Below, piece by piece: positions 1 to 10,244 of a stretch of 64,000 nucleotides of DNA. Each line of letters starts with the position of its first letter. Position 1 is the first letter of the stretch. The translations under genes and the position numbers were made by a program. The stretch is from Arthrobacter sp. ISL-95. GTDB lineage: Bacteria > Actinomycetota > Actinomycetes > Actinomycetales > Micrococcaceae. The DNA is taken from NCBI RefSeq assembly GCF_018613695.1, contig NZ_JAGGPR010000014.1, forward strand, positions 1-64,000, given 5' to 3'. A model generated the notes under the pieces. It had not been told where the DNA came from, searched no databases, and saw only the letters and a list, made by a program, of their open reading frames with translations.

Positions 1-271
1 TCGTCGCCAACCGCTCCTCCACCTCGTCAGGCAGGATCAGCTCGGGGTGATACCCCTCCAAGCCCAGCAGCGTAGCGGTCATGGTCCCGTGCCCACGACC
101 CGTCGCAGCCAACGAACCATACAAATCAACCCGCAGCGACGCCACCGAACGCAGGACACCAGCGTCCTTGAGCTCACCAGCAAACACCGCAGCAGCACGC
201 ATCGGCCCCACAGTATGAGAGCTCGACGGCCCAATACCCACGGAAAACAGATCGAAAACACCAACAGCCAT
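1..271 (-). CDS. sdaA: L-serine ammonia-lyase (N-terminal part, cut by window edge)
   Basis: Deaminates L-serine to pyruvate and ammonia in the cytoplasm. Only the first ~90 residues are in the window. They open with the family's N-terminal motif: FDLFSVGIGPSSSHTVGPM, matching the serine-dehydratase beta domain of the single-chain iron-sulfur enzyme. The ATG at 269-271 has an upstream AAGGA. The cysteines for the 4Fe-4S cluster would lie beyond the left edge. Position downstream of gcvH fits disposal of serine made from glycine (glycine to serine by GlyA, then to pyruvate). Confidence 0.9.
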   Translation of the reverse strand, partial: MAVGVFDLFSVGIGPSSSHTVGPMRAAAVFAGELKDAGVLRSVASLRVDLYGSLAATGRGHGTMTATLLGLEGYHPELILPDEVEERLAT

Positions 272-440
272 GGTCGGGATTCCTTACAAAGCTTGAAAAC
301 GGTCCGGCAGATGGTCCTGCCGGAGGGCCACCCCCGCTTTTGGCAGCAGGCGACCGAAACACGACGCCGGATGGCCCCCAAAGGCGGCAACCCGGCGTCG
401 CAATTTTATTCAGTTATTACAATCCACGCTACGCCACTGT
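272..440 (-). promoter_or_regulatory. structured leader of sdaA with two hairpins
   Basis: Read on the minus strand, an AT-rich stretch (about 401-422, a possible promoter) is followed by two perfect inverted repeats. One has 9-bp arms (362-370 with 392-400, CGACGCCGG type). The other has 8-bp arms (303-310 with 317-324, TCCGGCAG type). Both fall between the AT-rich stretch and the sdaA start. I recognise no known riboswitch consensus. The leader role is inferred from position. Confidence 0.35.
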
Positions 441-465
441 GACGCGGGCTGGCCCGCTGGGTCGC

Positions 466-520
466 CCTCCTCCGCGGGCTCGGTCGGTGGCCCGGAGGGC
501 GTTCCCCGATTCGTAGGTTC
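466..520 (-). repeat. intergenic repeat, copy C (inverted relative to A and B)
   Basis: The 21 bases at 466-486 are the exact reverse complement of 1234-1254 in copy B. Similarity continues weakly on both sides. It lies between gcvH and sdaA. Confidence 0.6.
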
Positions 521-531
521 CGTGCCAATCA

Positions 532-547
532 TGCCGTGCGCACGGCA
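532..547. repeat. 16-bp perfect palindrome between gcvH and sdaA
   Basis: TGCCGTGCGCACGGCA reads the same on both strands. It sits between copies C and A of the intergenic repeat and may be part of that element. It could also be an operator. No function can be shown. Confidence 0.5.
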
Positions 548-601
548 CATGTCGCAGCGAACCCCCGAATCGGACCGGCATTACCTCAGCGGCGTCCGGC
601 A

Positions 602-672
602 GCGACCGTCCAAGGGAGGTTCGCGTCCGCCCAGAGGGCGCCTAAGTGACCGAGGTCGCAGAGGACGTCGTC
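602..672 (+). repeat. intergenic repeat, copy A
   Basis: About 60 of 71 bases match copy B at 1189-1260. Conserved blocks include GTCCAAGGGAG, TCGCGTCCGC and GGGCGCCTAAG. It lies just downstream of gcvH. Confidence 0.65.
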
Positions 673-703
673 CCCATCGGGCCTCCGCTTCAAGGCGCCG
701 GAG

Positions 704-1090
704 TTAGGAGAGGTCTCCGCCATTCTTGGAGGCGTATTCCTCGGCCGAGAGCAGCGGGCCCTCGGACTCAGCGGCGACCTTGAACAACCAGCCTGCCCCG
801 TAAGGATCGTTGTTGATCAGGGCGGGGTCGGAAACAACGGCATCGTTGGTCTCCGTGACCTCGCCGGTGACGGGCGAGTACAGGTCCGAGACGGACTTGG
901 TGGACTCCACCTCACCGCAGGTCTCGCCTGCAGTCACAGTCGAACCAACCTCGGGCAGGTCAACGTACACAATGTCACCCAGTGCGTCGGTGGCTACCTC
1001 GGAGATACCAACGGACACGGAGTTTCCGTCTCCGCGGGAAACCCACTCGTGCTCGTCGGAGTACTGAAGTTCGGGCGCTACTTTGGGCAT
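704..1090 (-). CDS. gcvH: glycine cleavage system H protein
   Basis: Lipoyl carrier protein of the glycine cleavage complex. It shuttles the aminomethyl group from GcvP to GcvT. The 128-residue length is normal for the family. The lipoylation site is Lys65 in the VESTKSVSD motif, preceded by the usual hairpin (GETCGEVES). The ATG at 1090 has an upstream AAAGGA. It follows gcvT with a ~190-base gap that contains repeat copy B, so the operon is interrupted by spacer DNA here. Confidence 0.97.
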   Translation of the reverse strand: MPKVAPELQYSDEHEWVSRGDGNSVSVGISEVATDALGDIVYVDLPEVGSTVTAGETCGEVESTKSVSDLYSPVTGEVTETNDAVVSDPALINNDPYGAGWLFKVAAESEGPLLSAEEYASKNGGDLS

Positions 1091-1188
1091 TCTGTTTCCT
1101 TTACGTGTAGTGGCTACATCTAATTGTGTCGCGGGTGGGCTGTGAGCGTGGCTGATTCGGGGGTGTGGGGCACCGAAATCCTCCGGAA

Positions 1189-1260
1189 GCGGGCGTCCAA
1201 GGGAGCATCGCGTCCGCTCAGCGGGCGCCTAAGCGACCGAGCCCGCGGAGGAGGTCAGAC
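1189..1260 (+). repeat. intergenic repeat, copy B
   Basis: Matches copy A at 602-672 in the same orientation. Its distal 21 bases match copy C in inverse orientation. It occupies the spacer between gcvT and gcvH. Imperfect dyads suggest a REP-like or extragenic palindromic element. No open frame is associated with it. Confidence 0.65.
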
Positions 1261-1283
1261 CCGCCGGGCCAAAGGCGACTGGC

Positions 1284-2432
1284 TCAGCGAACCCGCTTGT
1301 AGAACGGCAGTGCGACGACTTCGAACGGCTCAGCTTTCCCTCGCAGGTCGATGTCCAACGCGGTACCAAGCTCTGAATGTTCGACGTCGACATACGCCAA
1401 CGCTACCGGGTAGCCGAGCGTGGGGCTGGGCTGACCGGACGTGACTTCGCCAATCACTGCGCCGTCCTTGAGGACAGGGTAGTGCCCGCGTCCCGCACGG
1501 CGGCCCAGGCCCTTGAGGCCAACGAGTTTGCGTCCGCTGGTGGAGCCGGCGCCGTCGGCTTTGAGGGCAGCAAGTGCCTCTTTTCCCACGAAGTCGCCTT
1601 CCTTGGAGAGTGCCACCACGGGTCCGAGCCCTGCAGCGAAGGGGTTACCTTCGCGGGAGAGTTCGTTACCGTAGAGGGGCATACCGGCTTCGAGGCGCAG
1701 TGAGTCGCGTGAGGCCAGGCCGGCGGGGGTGAGTTCACCTTCTTCGGCAGCGTCCACGATGGTCTGCCACAAAGCGGAGGCGGCGTGGTTGGCTACGAAG
1801 ATCTCGAAGCCGTCTTCGCCGGTGTACCCGGTGCGGGCCAGCAGCAGGTCCTGAGTGCCGCCGTCGAAAGTGAACGGAACGTCAACCGCCGCGTAGTACT
1901 TGAGTTCAGTGACCAGTGCGTGCTGTTCGGCGGGCACCAGCCGGAGGAGGAACGCTTCGGCAAGCGGCCCTTGAACAGCGATCAGCGACGTCTCAGCGGA
2001 AGCGTCTTCAACCACGACGTCGAAACCGGCGGCGCGCTCCAGCAACGCCGCAGCAACAACCGCAGCGTTGCCGGCGTTGGGAACCACCAGGAACCTATCG
2101 GTGCCTTCGTCGGTGGACGGGCGACGGTACGTGATGAGGTCATCGATGATGCCGCCGTCTTCCTGGCAGATCAGCGAGTACTTGGCCTTGCCGATAGCCA
2201 TGGCGGAGATTTTGCCCACCAGGGCGTAGTCCAGGAACGCGGCGGCCTCGGGACCGGTGACCCAGACTTCGCCCATGTGGGAGAGGTCGAACAAGCCGGC
2301 GGACTTGCGGACGGCGTGGTGCTCAGCCAACTCCGAGGAGTACTTGAGCGGCATCTGCCAGCCGCCGAAGTCGGTGAAGGACGCGCCGAGTTTCTTGTGC
2401 TCTTCGTAGAGAGCGGTGTAGTTCTCCGTCAT
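1284..2432 (-). CDS. gcvT: aminomethyltransferase (glycine cleavage T protein)
   Basis: Transfers the methylene group from aminomethyl-lipoyl GcvH to tetrahydrofolate and releases ammonia. The 382 residues are close to the usual length. The N-terminus (FTDFGGWQMPLKY, FDLSHMGEV) carries the conserved folate-binding region. The C-terminal beta-barrel holds GEVTSGQPSPTLG. It starts 9 bases after gcvP ends, so the two are cotranscribed. The ATG at 2432 is the natural start. Confidence 0.97.
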   Translation of the reverse strand: MTENYTALYEEHKKLGASFTDFGGWQMPLKYSSELAEHHAVRKSAGLFDLSHMGEVWVTGPEAAAFLDYALVGKISAMAIGKAKYSLICQEDGGIIDDLITYRRPSTDEGTDRFLVVPNAGNAAVVAAALLERAAGFDVVVEDASAETSLIAVQGPLAEAFLLRLVPAEQHALVTELKYYAAVDVPFTFDGGTQDLLLARTGYTGEDGFEIFVANHAASALWQTIVDAAEEGELTPAGLASRDSLRLEAGMPLYGNELSREGNPFAAGLGPVVALSKEGDFVGKEALAALKADGAGSTSGRKLVGLKGLGRRAGRGHYPVLKDGAVIGEVTSGQPSPTLGYPVALAYVDVEHSELGTALDIDLRGKAEPFEVVALPFYKRVR

Positions 2433-2441
2433 GACCAGTCC

Positions 2442-5288
<2,847 letters not shown>

Positions 5289-5329
5289 GAAGGAACTCCA
5301 TTACTTGGGCGGCGTTTGGGTACGCCACA

Positions 5330-5565
5330 GCGGCTGGGTTCCTCCCCGCTCTGTATTGGACCTGAGAGTTTCCGCGCCGTTGCGTGAACAACCATCGCTT
5401 GCACCGTCGGTGAGCACAGTACTCAAACACCCTGAGGTGGGCTGAGTGCCTGCTACTTTCCAGAGTTGCCTCGCCGCGGCGGTGCGTGGGCCTGAGAGAT
5501 TCCTGGGGAGGGTTTGCTCCTACGGCGCCTGCATCACTTGCTTGCAGGACTCTCCCGCCGCAGAT
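5330..5565 (-). promoter_or_regulatory. tandem glycine riboswitch
   Basis: On the minus strand upstream of gcvP there are two consecutive aptamers. Aptamer 1 begins with GCGGGAGAGTCC and contains GCGCCGTAGGAGCAA and TCTCTCAGG. The linker region has GGCAACTCTGGAAAG. Aptamer 2 has CACCGACGGTGCAAG, then GGAAACTCTCAGGTCC and CAGAGCGGGG. These are the conserved cores of the glycine class, and the position before gcvP is the classic one. It probably switches expression on when glycine is high. The remaining ~95 bases up to 5660 hold the presumed promoter. Confidence 0.93.
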
Positions 5566-5660
5566 CAAAGGCATGTTCAGTTGTATGTGGGCACTATGTT
5601 GGGCACGCCACAAGAGTTAATTGTCCTACGCGCCGGCCTCAGCAGCAAATGGATGAATCA

Positions 5661-6200
5661 CTACTTCCGCAGCCGCTCGAGGACTCCCAGCAGGATTTCG
5701 ACGTCGGCCTCCCGCCCGGCGTTGCCGCCTTCCTGGCCGCCCTCAAAGATCGCGTTGAAGTAGAGGCCATCGCCCATGTAGCTGACGGCCTTGGCAACCT
5801 CCGGCCCGACGTCCTCGGCCAGGACGTCCAGCCACCGCTGTTGGATTGCGGCAAACCGGCGGCGGGTTTCCTCGTGGGCCACCTCAGCCAGCCTGGTGGC
5901 GGCGACGAAGGCCCGGTCCATGGGCGTATCCGCCCAGAGCGATGAGCGGATGAAGTAGGCCGCGGAACCATCCGGCGCAGCCTTCATCACTTCGGTATCT
6001 TCATCTGCGAGCAGGTCCAGGCGCTCCAAAAGGGCCGTGATCAGCGCTTCCTTGTTGGGGAAGTGATATAGCAGCCCGCCTTTGGACACTCCTGCCCGCT
6101 TGGCAACGGCGTCGAGTGTGGCAGCCCTCTCCCCTACTTCAATGAGGAGGGCTTCAAAGGCGTCCAGGACGGCGTCCCGGGCAATTGGTTTTCGTGGCAT
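5661..6200 (-). CDS. TetR/AcrR family repressor
   Basis: DNA-binding regulator of 179 residues. Residues ~5-50 form the TetR helix-turn-helix (LDAVAKRAGVSKGGLLYHFPNKEALI). The C-terminal part is a ligand-binding domain of unknown specificity. It is divergent from the MFS transporter at 6273. A 24-bp palindrome between them overlaps the transporter promoter, so it most likely represses the transporter and perhaps itself. ATG at 6200. Confidence 0.9.
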   Translation of the reverse strand: MPRKPIARDAVLDAFEALLIEVGERAATLDAVAKRAGVSKGGLLYHFPNKEALITALLERLDLLADEDTEVMKAAPDGSAAYFIRSSLWADTPMDRAFVAATRLAEVAHEETRRRFAAIQQRWLDVLAEDVGPEVAKAVSYMGDGLYFNAIFEGGQEGGNAGREADVEILLGVLERLRK

Positions 6201-6237
6201 GTGTCCATCATTCCCTAAAGGCTCATGGGGGTTGTAG

Positions 6238-6266
6238 TTGAAACTGTACCGTCTGGACGGTACAGT
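6238..6266 (+). promoter_or_regulatory. MFS promoter with embedded TetR-type operator
   Basis: A sigma-70-like promoter is visible: TTGAAA at 6238-6243, a 17-base spacer, TACAGT at 6261-6266. A near-perfect palindrome spans 6243-6266, with arms ACTGTACCGTC and GACGGTACAGT around a central TG, so it covers the spacer and the -10 box. The expected start of transcription is near 6273, the A of the transporter ATG. Confidence 0.8.
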
Positions 6267-6272
6267 AGAGGA

Positions 6273-7823
6273 ATGTTCTCGCCGTCCTCAACCCCAGCAC
6301 CCCGTTCCGCCTACCCCATCAAGGGCCAGGCAGCACCGTGGCGCGACTGGACGGCTCTGGCACTCCTGATGTTTCCGGTGCTGCTGGTGGCCGTCGATAA
6401 CACCGCGCTCACCTTTGCCCTGCCTGAAATCGCCCGCTCACTGGACGTGGGCGGCGTTCAATTGCTTTGGATTGTTGACGCATATCCGCTGGTGCTCGCC
6501 GCGCTGCTCGTCTCCATGGGCAACCTGGGAGACAGGATCGGACGACGGCGGCTGCTGCTGATCGGCAGCACAGGCTTCGCAGCGGTTTCGGCTGCTACAG
6601 CTTTCGCGCCGTCCGCTGAATGGCTGATCGCCGGCCGCGCCGGACTTGGTGTGTTCGGCGCCATGCTGATGCCCTCGACCCTGTCCCTGATCCGGAACAT
6701 CTTCACCGATCCCAACCGGCGCCGCCTTGCGATCGCCGTATGGGCTGCCGGGTTCTCCGGCGGCGCCGCCCTGGGCCCCATCTTCGGCGGCTGGCTGGTG
6801 GAGCACTTCTGGTGGGGCGCCGTGTTCCTGGTTGCAGCTTTCCTGCTTTTGCCGTTGCTCGCCTTTGGCCGTGTTCTGATTCCTGAGTCCAGGGATGCCA
6901 ATCCCGGCCGGGTAGACGTGCCCAGCATTCTCTTGTCCGTAGTCACCATGGCACCATTCGTTTACGGCATCAAGGAATTCGCGGTCCATGGTTTCGGGGC
7001 GTCCGCGGCTGCGTTCATGGGCTTCGGTTTGGTGATGGGCATTCTGTTCGTGCGTCGTCAGCAGCGGATCGAAAACCCCATGCTGGATGTTGCTTTGTTC
7101 AAGAACAAGGTCTTCAGCACGGCAATTGTGGCGAACGTCCTATCCCTGTTCTCCATGACGGGCTTCATTTACTTCTTCGCCCAGCACCTGCAACTTGTTG
7201 AGGGCCAGTCCCCCATGGAGGCCGGGATCGCGATGATTCCCGCCCTCCTGGCAACGGTCATCGCTGGCCTGCTGGTGGTACCGCTGGTCAAGCGCGTGCG
7301 GCCCGGGTTCGTTGTGGCTGCCGGCCTGACGCTCAGCGCCGTGGGTTATTTGATCGTGGTGGTAGGCGATCACGGCAGCGGACCGGTGTTCCTGTTGTCG
7401 GCCTTGACCGTACTGGCTGTTGGTGTGGGTGCCGCGGAGACCATTTCCAATGACCTCATTCTGGCCTCCGTTCCCGCCGACAAGTCCGGCGCTGCTTCGG
7501 CCATCTCCGAGACCGGCTACGAACTGGGATCACTCTTGGGAACCGCAGTGCTTGGCTCCATCCTCACTGCTTCCTACCAGCACAACCTCATCATCCCGGA
7601 CGGTGTATCCACGCAAGCCGCAGGCAAGTCCAGCGAAACGCTCGCCGGCGCTGTTGATGCGGCCACTGCCCTTCCGGCCCCATTGTCGGAGGCCCTGACA
7701 GCCGCCGCCCGGACAGCTTTCGAATCCGGCGTCCACATCACTGCGGCGATTGGGCTGGTACTGATGGCTGGCGCGGCGGTGCTCGCCGCCGTCGTTCTCA
7801 GGCGTGTGCCGAAGGCGCAGTAA
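6273..7823 (+). CDS. MFS drug transporter, EmrB/QacA (DHA2) family
   Basis: Proton-coupled efflux transporter of 516 residues with about 14 predicted membrane segments. It carries the motif-A-like loop GDRIGRRRLLLIGS and the motif-C-like GFSGGAALGPIFGGWL. The first segment contains the DHA2-type VDNTALTFALPEIARSL. The reading frame is open upstream to 6225, but the ATG at 6273 fits the promoter spacing and gives a normal N-terminus (MFSPSS). The message may be leaderless. Substrate unknown, likely a toxic organic compound sensed by the divergent TetR protein. Confidence 0.88.
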   Translation: MFSPSSTPAPRSAYPIKGQAAPWRDWTALALLMFPVLLVAVDNTALTFALPEIARSLDVGGVQLLWIVDAYPLVLAALLVSMGNLGDRIGRRRLLLIGSTGFAAVSAATAFAPSAEWLIAGRAGLGVFGAMLMPSTLSLIRNIFTDPNRRRLAIAVWAAGFSGGAALGPIFGGWLVEHFWWGAVFLVAAFLLLPLLAFGRVLIPESRDANPGRVDVPSILLSVVTMAPFVYGIKEFAVHGFGASAAAFMGFGLVMGILFVRRQQRIENPMLDVALFKNKVFSTAIVANVLSLFSMTGFIYFFAQHLQLVEGQSPMEAGIAMIPALLATVIAGLLVVPLVKRVRPGFVVAAGLTLSAVGYLIVVVGDHGSGPVFLLSALTVLAVGVGAAETISNDLILASVPADKSGAASAISETGYELGSLLGTAVLGSILTASYQHNLIIPDGVSTQAAGKSSETLAGAVDAATALPAPLSEALTAAARTAFESGVHITAAIGLVLMAGAAVLAAVVLRRVPKAQ

Positions 7824-7828
7824 TGCCG

Positions 7829-7887
7829 TTGTGAGGCCCGCTCTGCGTGGTTCCGTAGGGATTTGCCACGCATACCGGGCCTCACAA
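7829..7887. terminator. long nested inverted repeat between convergent genes
   Basis: Twelve-base arms TTGTGAGGCCCG (7829-7840) and CGGGCCTCACAA (7876-7887) enclose a second short dyad (GCGTGG with CCACGC). The repeat ends inside the last codons of the minus-strand gene. It probably acts as a bidirectional terminator for the two converging genes, although there is no strong T-tract. Confidence 0.6.
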
Positions 7888-8541
7888 GGCTTCGGTCGGC
7901 GCTGCTTTTTCGTCGACGTCGGCGGTCAGTTGGTCGATTCTGTCGAGGGCGTCACTAAGCCGGCCAACGGTGTTCCATAGCTGCGGGTGTTGTTCCCTGA
8001 CTTCCTCGAGCGCGGCCCCCGCGGAGGTCAGGGATGCGAGGTCGAAGCTCACGTTGGTTCGGGCTCCGGCGATGGCTGCCCGGAGGGCTCCGAAGCCCAC
8101 CACGACGTCGGCGATCAGCGCAGGATTGCCGTTGGAAGCGAGCCAGCCGAGGTCTTCAATGGCATCAAGGGCCCGCTCTCCGAGGACCGCTGATGCTTTG
8201 GCCGCATCGACGGAAGCTCTATGAATGGCTTCCTCGCGTTCAGGTCCGGGGTCCAGGCGGAAGGCAGCGCCGAAGGCGTTGGAGGCGGAGGCGTCGTCGT
8301 CGGCTAGTTGAAGGGCGGTTTGCCGTAGTTCACGGGCACGGGAGTGAATGCCGGCGAGTTCCTCTTGCTGAGACTTCTCCGCCTCGGTGTATCCGGCCAC
8401 CATGGACGTCAGGGAGGCCGCGATGGAAAGCATCACCCCGGTCCCGGCGCCGCCTCCCGGGGACCCTTTGGATTCTGCAAGCGCTCCGGTCCACTCCTCA
8501 ACGGTGGATAGCTGTGTGGTTATTGATTCAGAATCGTTCAT
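7882..8541 (-). CDS. cyclodeaminase/cyclohydrolase family protein (FTCD C-terminal type)
   Basis: The 219-residue protein matches the stand-alone formimidoyl-THF cyclodeaminase / methenyl-THF cyclohydrolase (FchA-like) fold. It carries the glycine-rich SKGSPGGGAGTG near the N-terminus and an SNGNPALIADVVVG segment in the middle. The role would be in one-carbon folate metabolism. No formiminotransferase gene is adjacent. It converges on the MFS gene. Confidence 0.75.
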   Translation of the reverse strand: MNDSESITTQLSTVEEWTGALAESKGSPGGGAGTGVMLSIAASLTSMVAGYTEAEKSQQEELAGIHSRARELRQTALQLADDDASASNAFGAAFRLDPGPEREEAIHRASVDAAKASAVLGERALDAIEDLGWLASNGNPALIADVVVGFGALRAAIAGARTNVSFDLASLTSAGAALEEVREQHPQLWNTVGRLSDALDRIDQLTADVDEKAAPTEAL

Positions 8542-8630
8542 GCATCCAGTCTGCCGGGGCTTCCCAACCTTTGCAGCTTTGGGCTGGATACACTGGCCAG
8601 ACCTAGGCGTCGAATGAAAAGGGCAGACTC

Positions 8631-9854
8631 ATGACCATTGACCTCGAAGAGCTTTACAAGGACCTGCATGCCCATCCCGAGTTGTCGTTCCAGGAAACCC
8701 GAACCGCGGGGATCGCCGCGGGATATCTCGAAGACCTTGGCTTCACCGTTCATCGCAACATCGGAAAGACCGGGGTTGTTGGTGTTCTGGACAACGGGCC
8801 GGGACCCGTGGTGATGCTCAGGGCGGACATGGATGCGTTGCCGGTCAAGGAAGCCACGGATTTGGACTACGCAAGCTCGGCGATGGGTGTTGATCATGAG
8901 GGTAAGGACATGCCGGTCATGCACGCTTGCGGCCATGACGTGCATGTGAGTTGCCTTGTTGGCGCGGTGGAGGTCCTGGCCGCGCAGCGTGATGAGTGGC
9001 AAGGCACGCTGATCGCCCTCTTCCAGCCTGCCGAGGAGTGGGGCGGCGGGGCAGAAACCATGGTTGCCGACGGACTGTATGACGTGGTGCCGAAACCTGA
9101 CATCGTCCTAGGCCAACATGTGGCACCCTTCCCTGCCGGATGGTTCGGCATGCGTCCCGGCGTCACCATGGCGTCCGCCGATTCCCTCAACATCACTTTG
9201 CACGGACGAGGTGGTCACGGATCGCGTCCGGAGACCACAGTTGACCCGGTTCTGATGGCTGCTGCAACCACTGTGCGGTTACAGGGCATTGTCTCCCGTG
9301 AGCTCGCCGCCAGTGACTCCGCGGTGGTGACTGTTGGGCGAATTCACTCAGGAACCAAGAACAACATCATTCCCGAAACAGCGACTTTGGGCCTCAGCGT
9401 CCGCACTTTCAGCGAGGCCACCAGGGATAAAATCCTCGGCTCCATTGAGCGGATTGCCCAGGGAGAATCCACAGCTTCAGGTGCGCCCAAGGACCCCGAG
9501 ATTCAGTTTGAAGAGCATTTCCCGCTGACCGTCAACGACCAAGCTGCAACCAGCAGGGTGTCCGCTGCCTTCACAGCAAAGTTCGGCGAAACACAGATCA
9601 TCGACCCCGGCCCCGTGTCCGGAAGCGAAGACGTAGGAGCCTTGGCGAAGGCCGCCGGCGCTCCCCTGGTTTTCTGGTTCCTGGGTGGTGCCGAGCCGGC
9701 CTTGTTCAAGGAATTCGCCACTACGGGTCGCCATCCCGAGGACATTCCGTCAAATCACTCGCCGTACTTTGCTCCCGTCATTCAGCCGACGCTGGCACGG
9801 GGAACGGAAGCGCTGGTGACGGCCGCGCGGGAGTTCCTGGCCACCAAGTCCTAG
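8631..9854 (+). CDS. M20 family amidohydrolase (hippurate/IAA-amino-acid hydrolase type)
   Basis: Zinc-dependent hydrolase of 407 residues that cleaves N-acyl amino acids. Metal-site motifs are visible: MLRADMDALPV and MHACGHDVHVS, then the catalytic glutamate region PAEEWGGGAE. A dimerisation domain is inserted in the middle (HGRGGHGSRPE). No signal peptide, so cytoplasmic. It is a single gene ended by a strong hairpin. The exact substrate cannot be told. Confidence 0.9.
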   Translation: MTIDLEELYKDLHAHPELSFQETRTAGIAAGYLEDLGFTVHRNIGKTGVVGVLDNGPGPVVMLRADMDALPVKEATDLDYASSAMGVDHEGKDMPVMHACGHDVHVSCLVGAVEVLAAQRDEWQGTLIALFQPAEEWGGGAETMVADGLYDVVPKPDIVLGQHVAPFPAGWFGMRPGVTMASADSLNITLHGRGGHGSRPETTVDPVLMAAATTVRLQGIVSRELAASDSAVVTVGRIHSGTKNNIIPETATLGLSVRTFSEATRDKILGSIERIAQGESTASGAPKDPEIQFEEHFPLTVNDQAATSRVSAAFTAKFGETQIIDPGPVSGSEDVGALAKAAGAPLVFWFLGGAEPALFKEFATTGRHPEDIPSNHSPYFAPVIQPTLARGTEALVTAAREFLATKS

Positions 9855-9884
9855 GGCGCTGGTATTTTTCCAGCCAGCCGCAAG

Positions 9885-9914
9885 GGAAAGGCGCTGCGAG
9901 CGCAGCGCCTTTCC
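9885..9914 (+). terminator. rho-independent-type hairpin after the M20 gene
   Basis: Fourteen-base perfect arms (GGAAAGGCGCTGCG and CGCAGCGCCTTTCC) with a 2-base centre, about 30 bases after the stop codon. The T-tract is short and interrupted. It may serve both strands. Confidence 0.7.
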
Positions 9915-9956
9915 TTCGTGTTGATCCTGTCCAGCTTCTTCGATCCGGTCCGGGAC

Positions 9957-10169
9957 CTAGACTTTCTCGCGGATGCGGTCGATCCTCGGTTCGGTAACCT
10001 CGGATTCCCTGCGACGGCGGGCCAGGAAAGTCCACAGCGTTCCTTCCGTCCGGGGACGGCTCTCTGCTGCTTGCTGGTCCTTGGGTGTCTCTGACGTGCG
10101 TGCTTCAGGCTTGCGCGCGGAGTCCTTCTTCGTGCGCCTCTCGAAGTCGTCGTAGTACGCGTAGCACAT
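9957..10169 (-). CDS. small charged hypothetical protein
   Basis: 70 residues beginning MCYAYYDDFERRTKKDS and rich in Arg, Lys and Glu, probably disordered. The ATG at 10169 lies 5 bases after a near-perfect ribosome site (AAGGAGG), which decides the start over the upstream TTG and supports real translation. It follows the flavoprotein gene on the same strand. Function unknown. Confidence 0.6.
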   Translation of the reverse strand: MCYAYYDDFERRTKKDSARKPEARTSETPKDQQAAESRPRTEGTLWTFLARRRRESEVTEPRIDRIREKV

Positions 10170-10244
10170 ACAAACCTCCTTCAACGGCTGTCCTTTAATC
10201 GTCCTCGGACAATGTCCTCACGTCGATGGTTTTGTGCGTTGTGA

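Noticed and set aside
6225..6272. Upstream extension of the MFS protein by 16 residues
   Set aside because: It would place the start codon upstream of the promoter and operator. The ATG at 6273 fits better.
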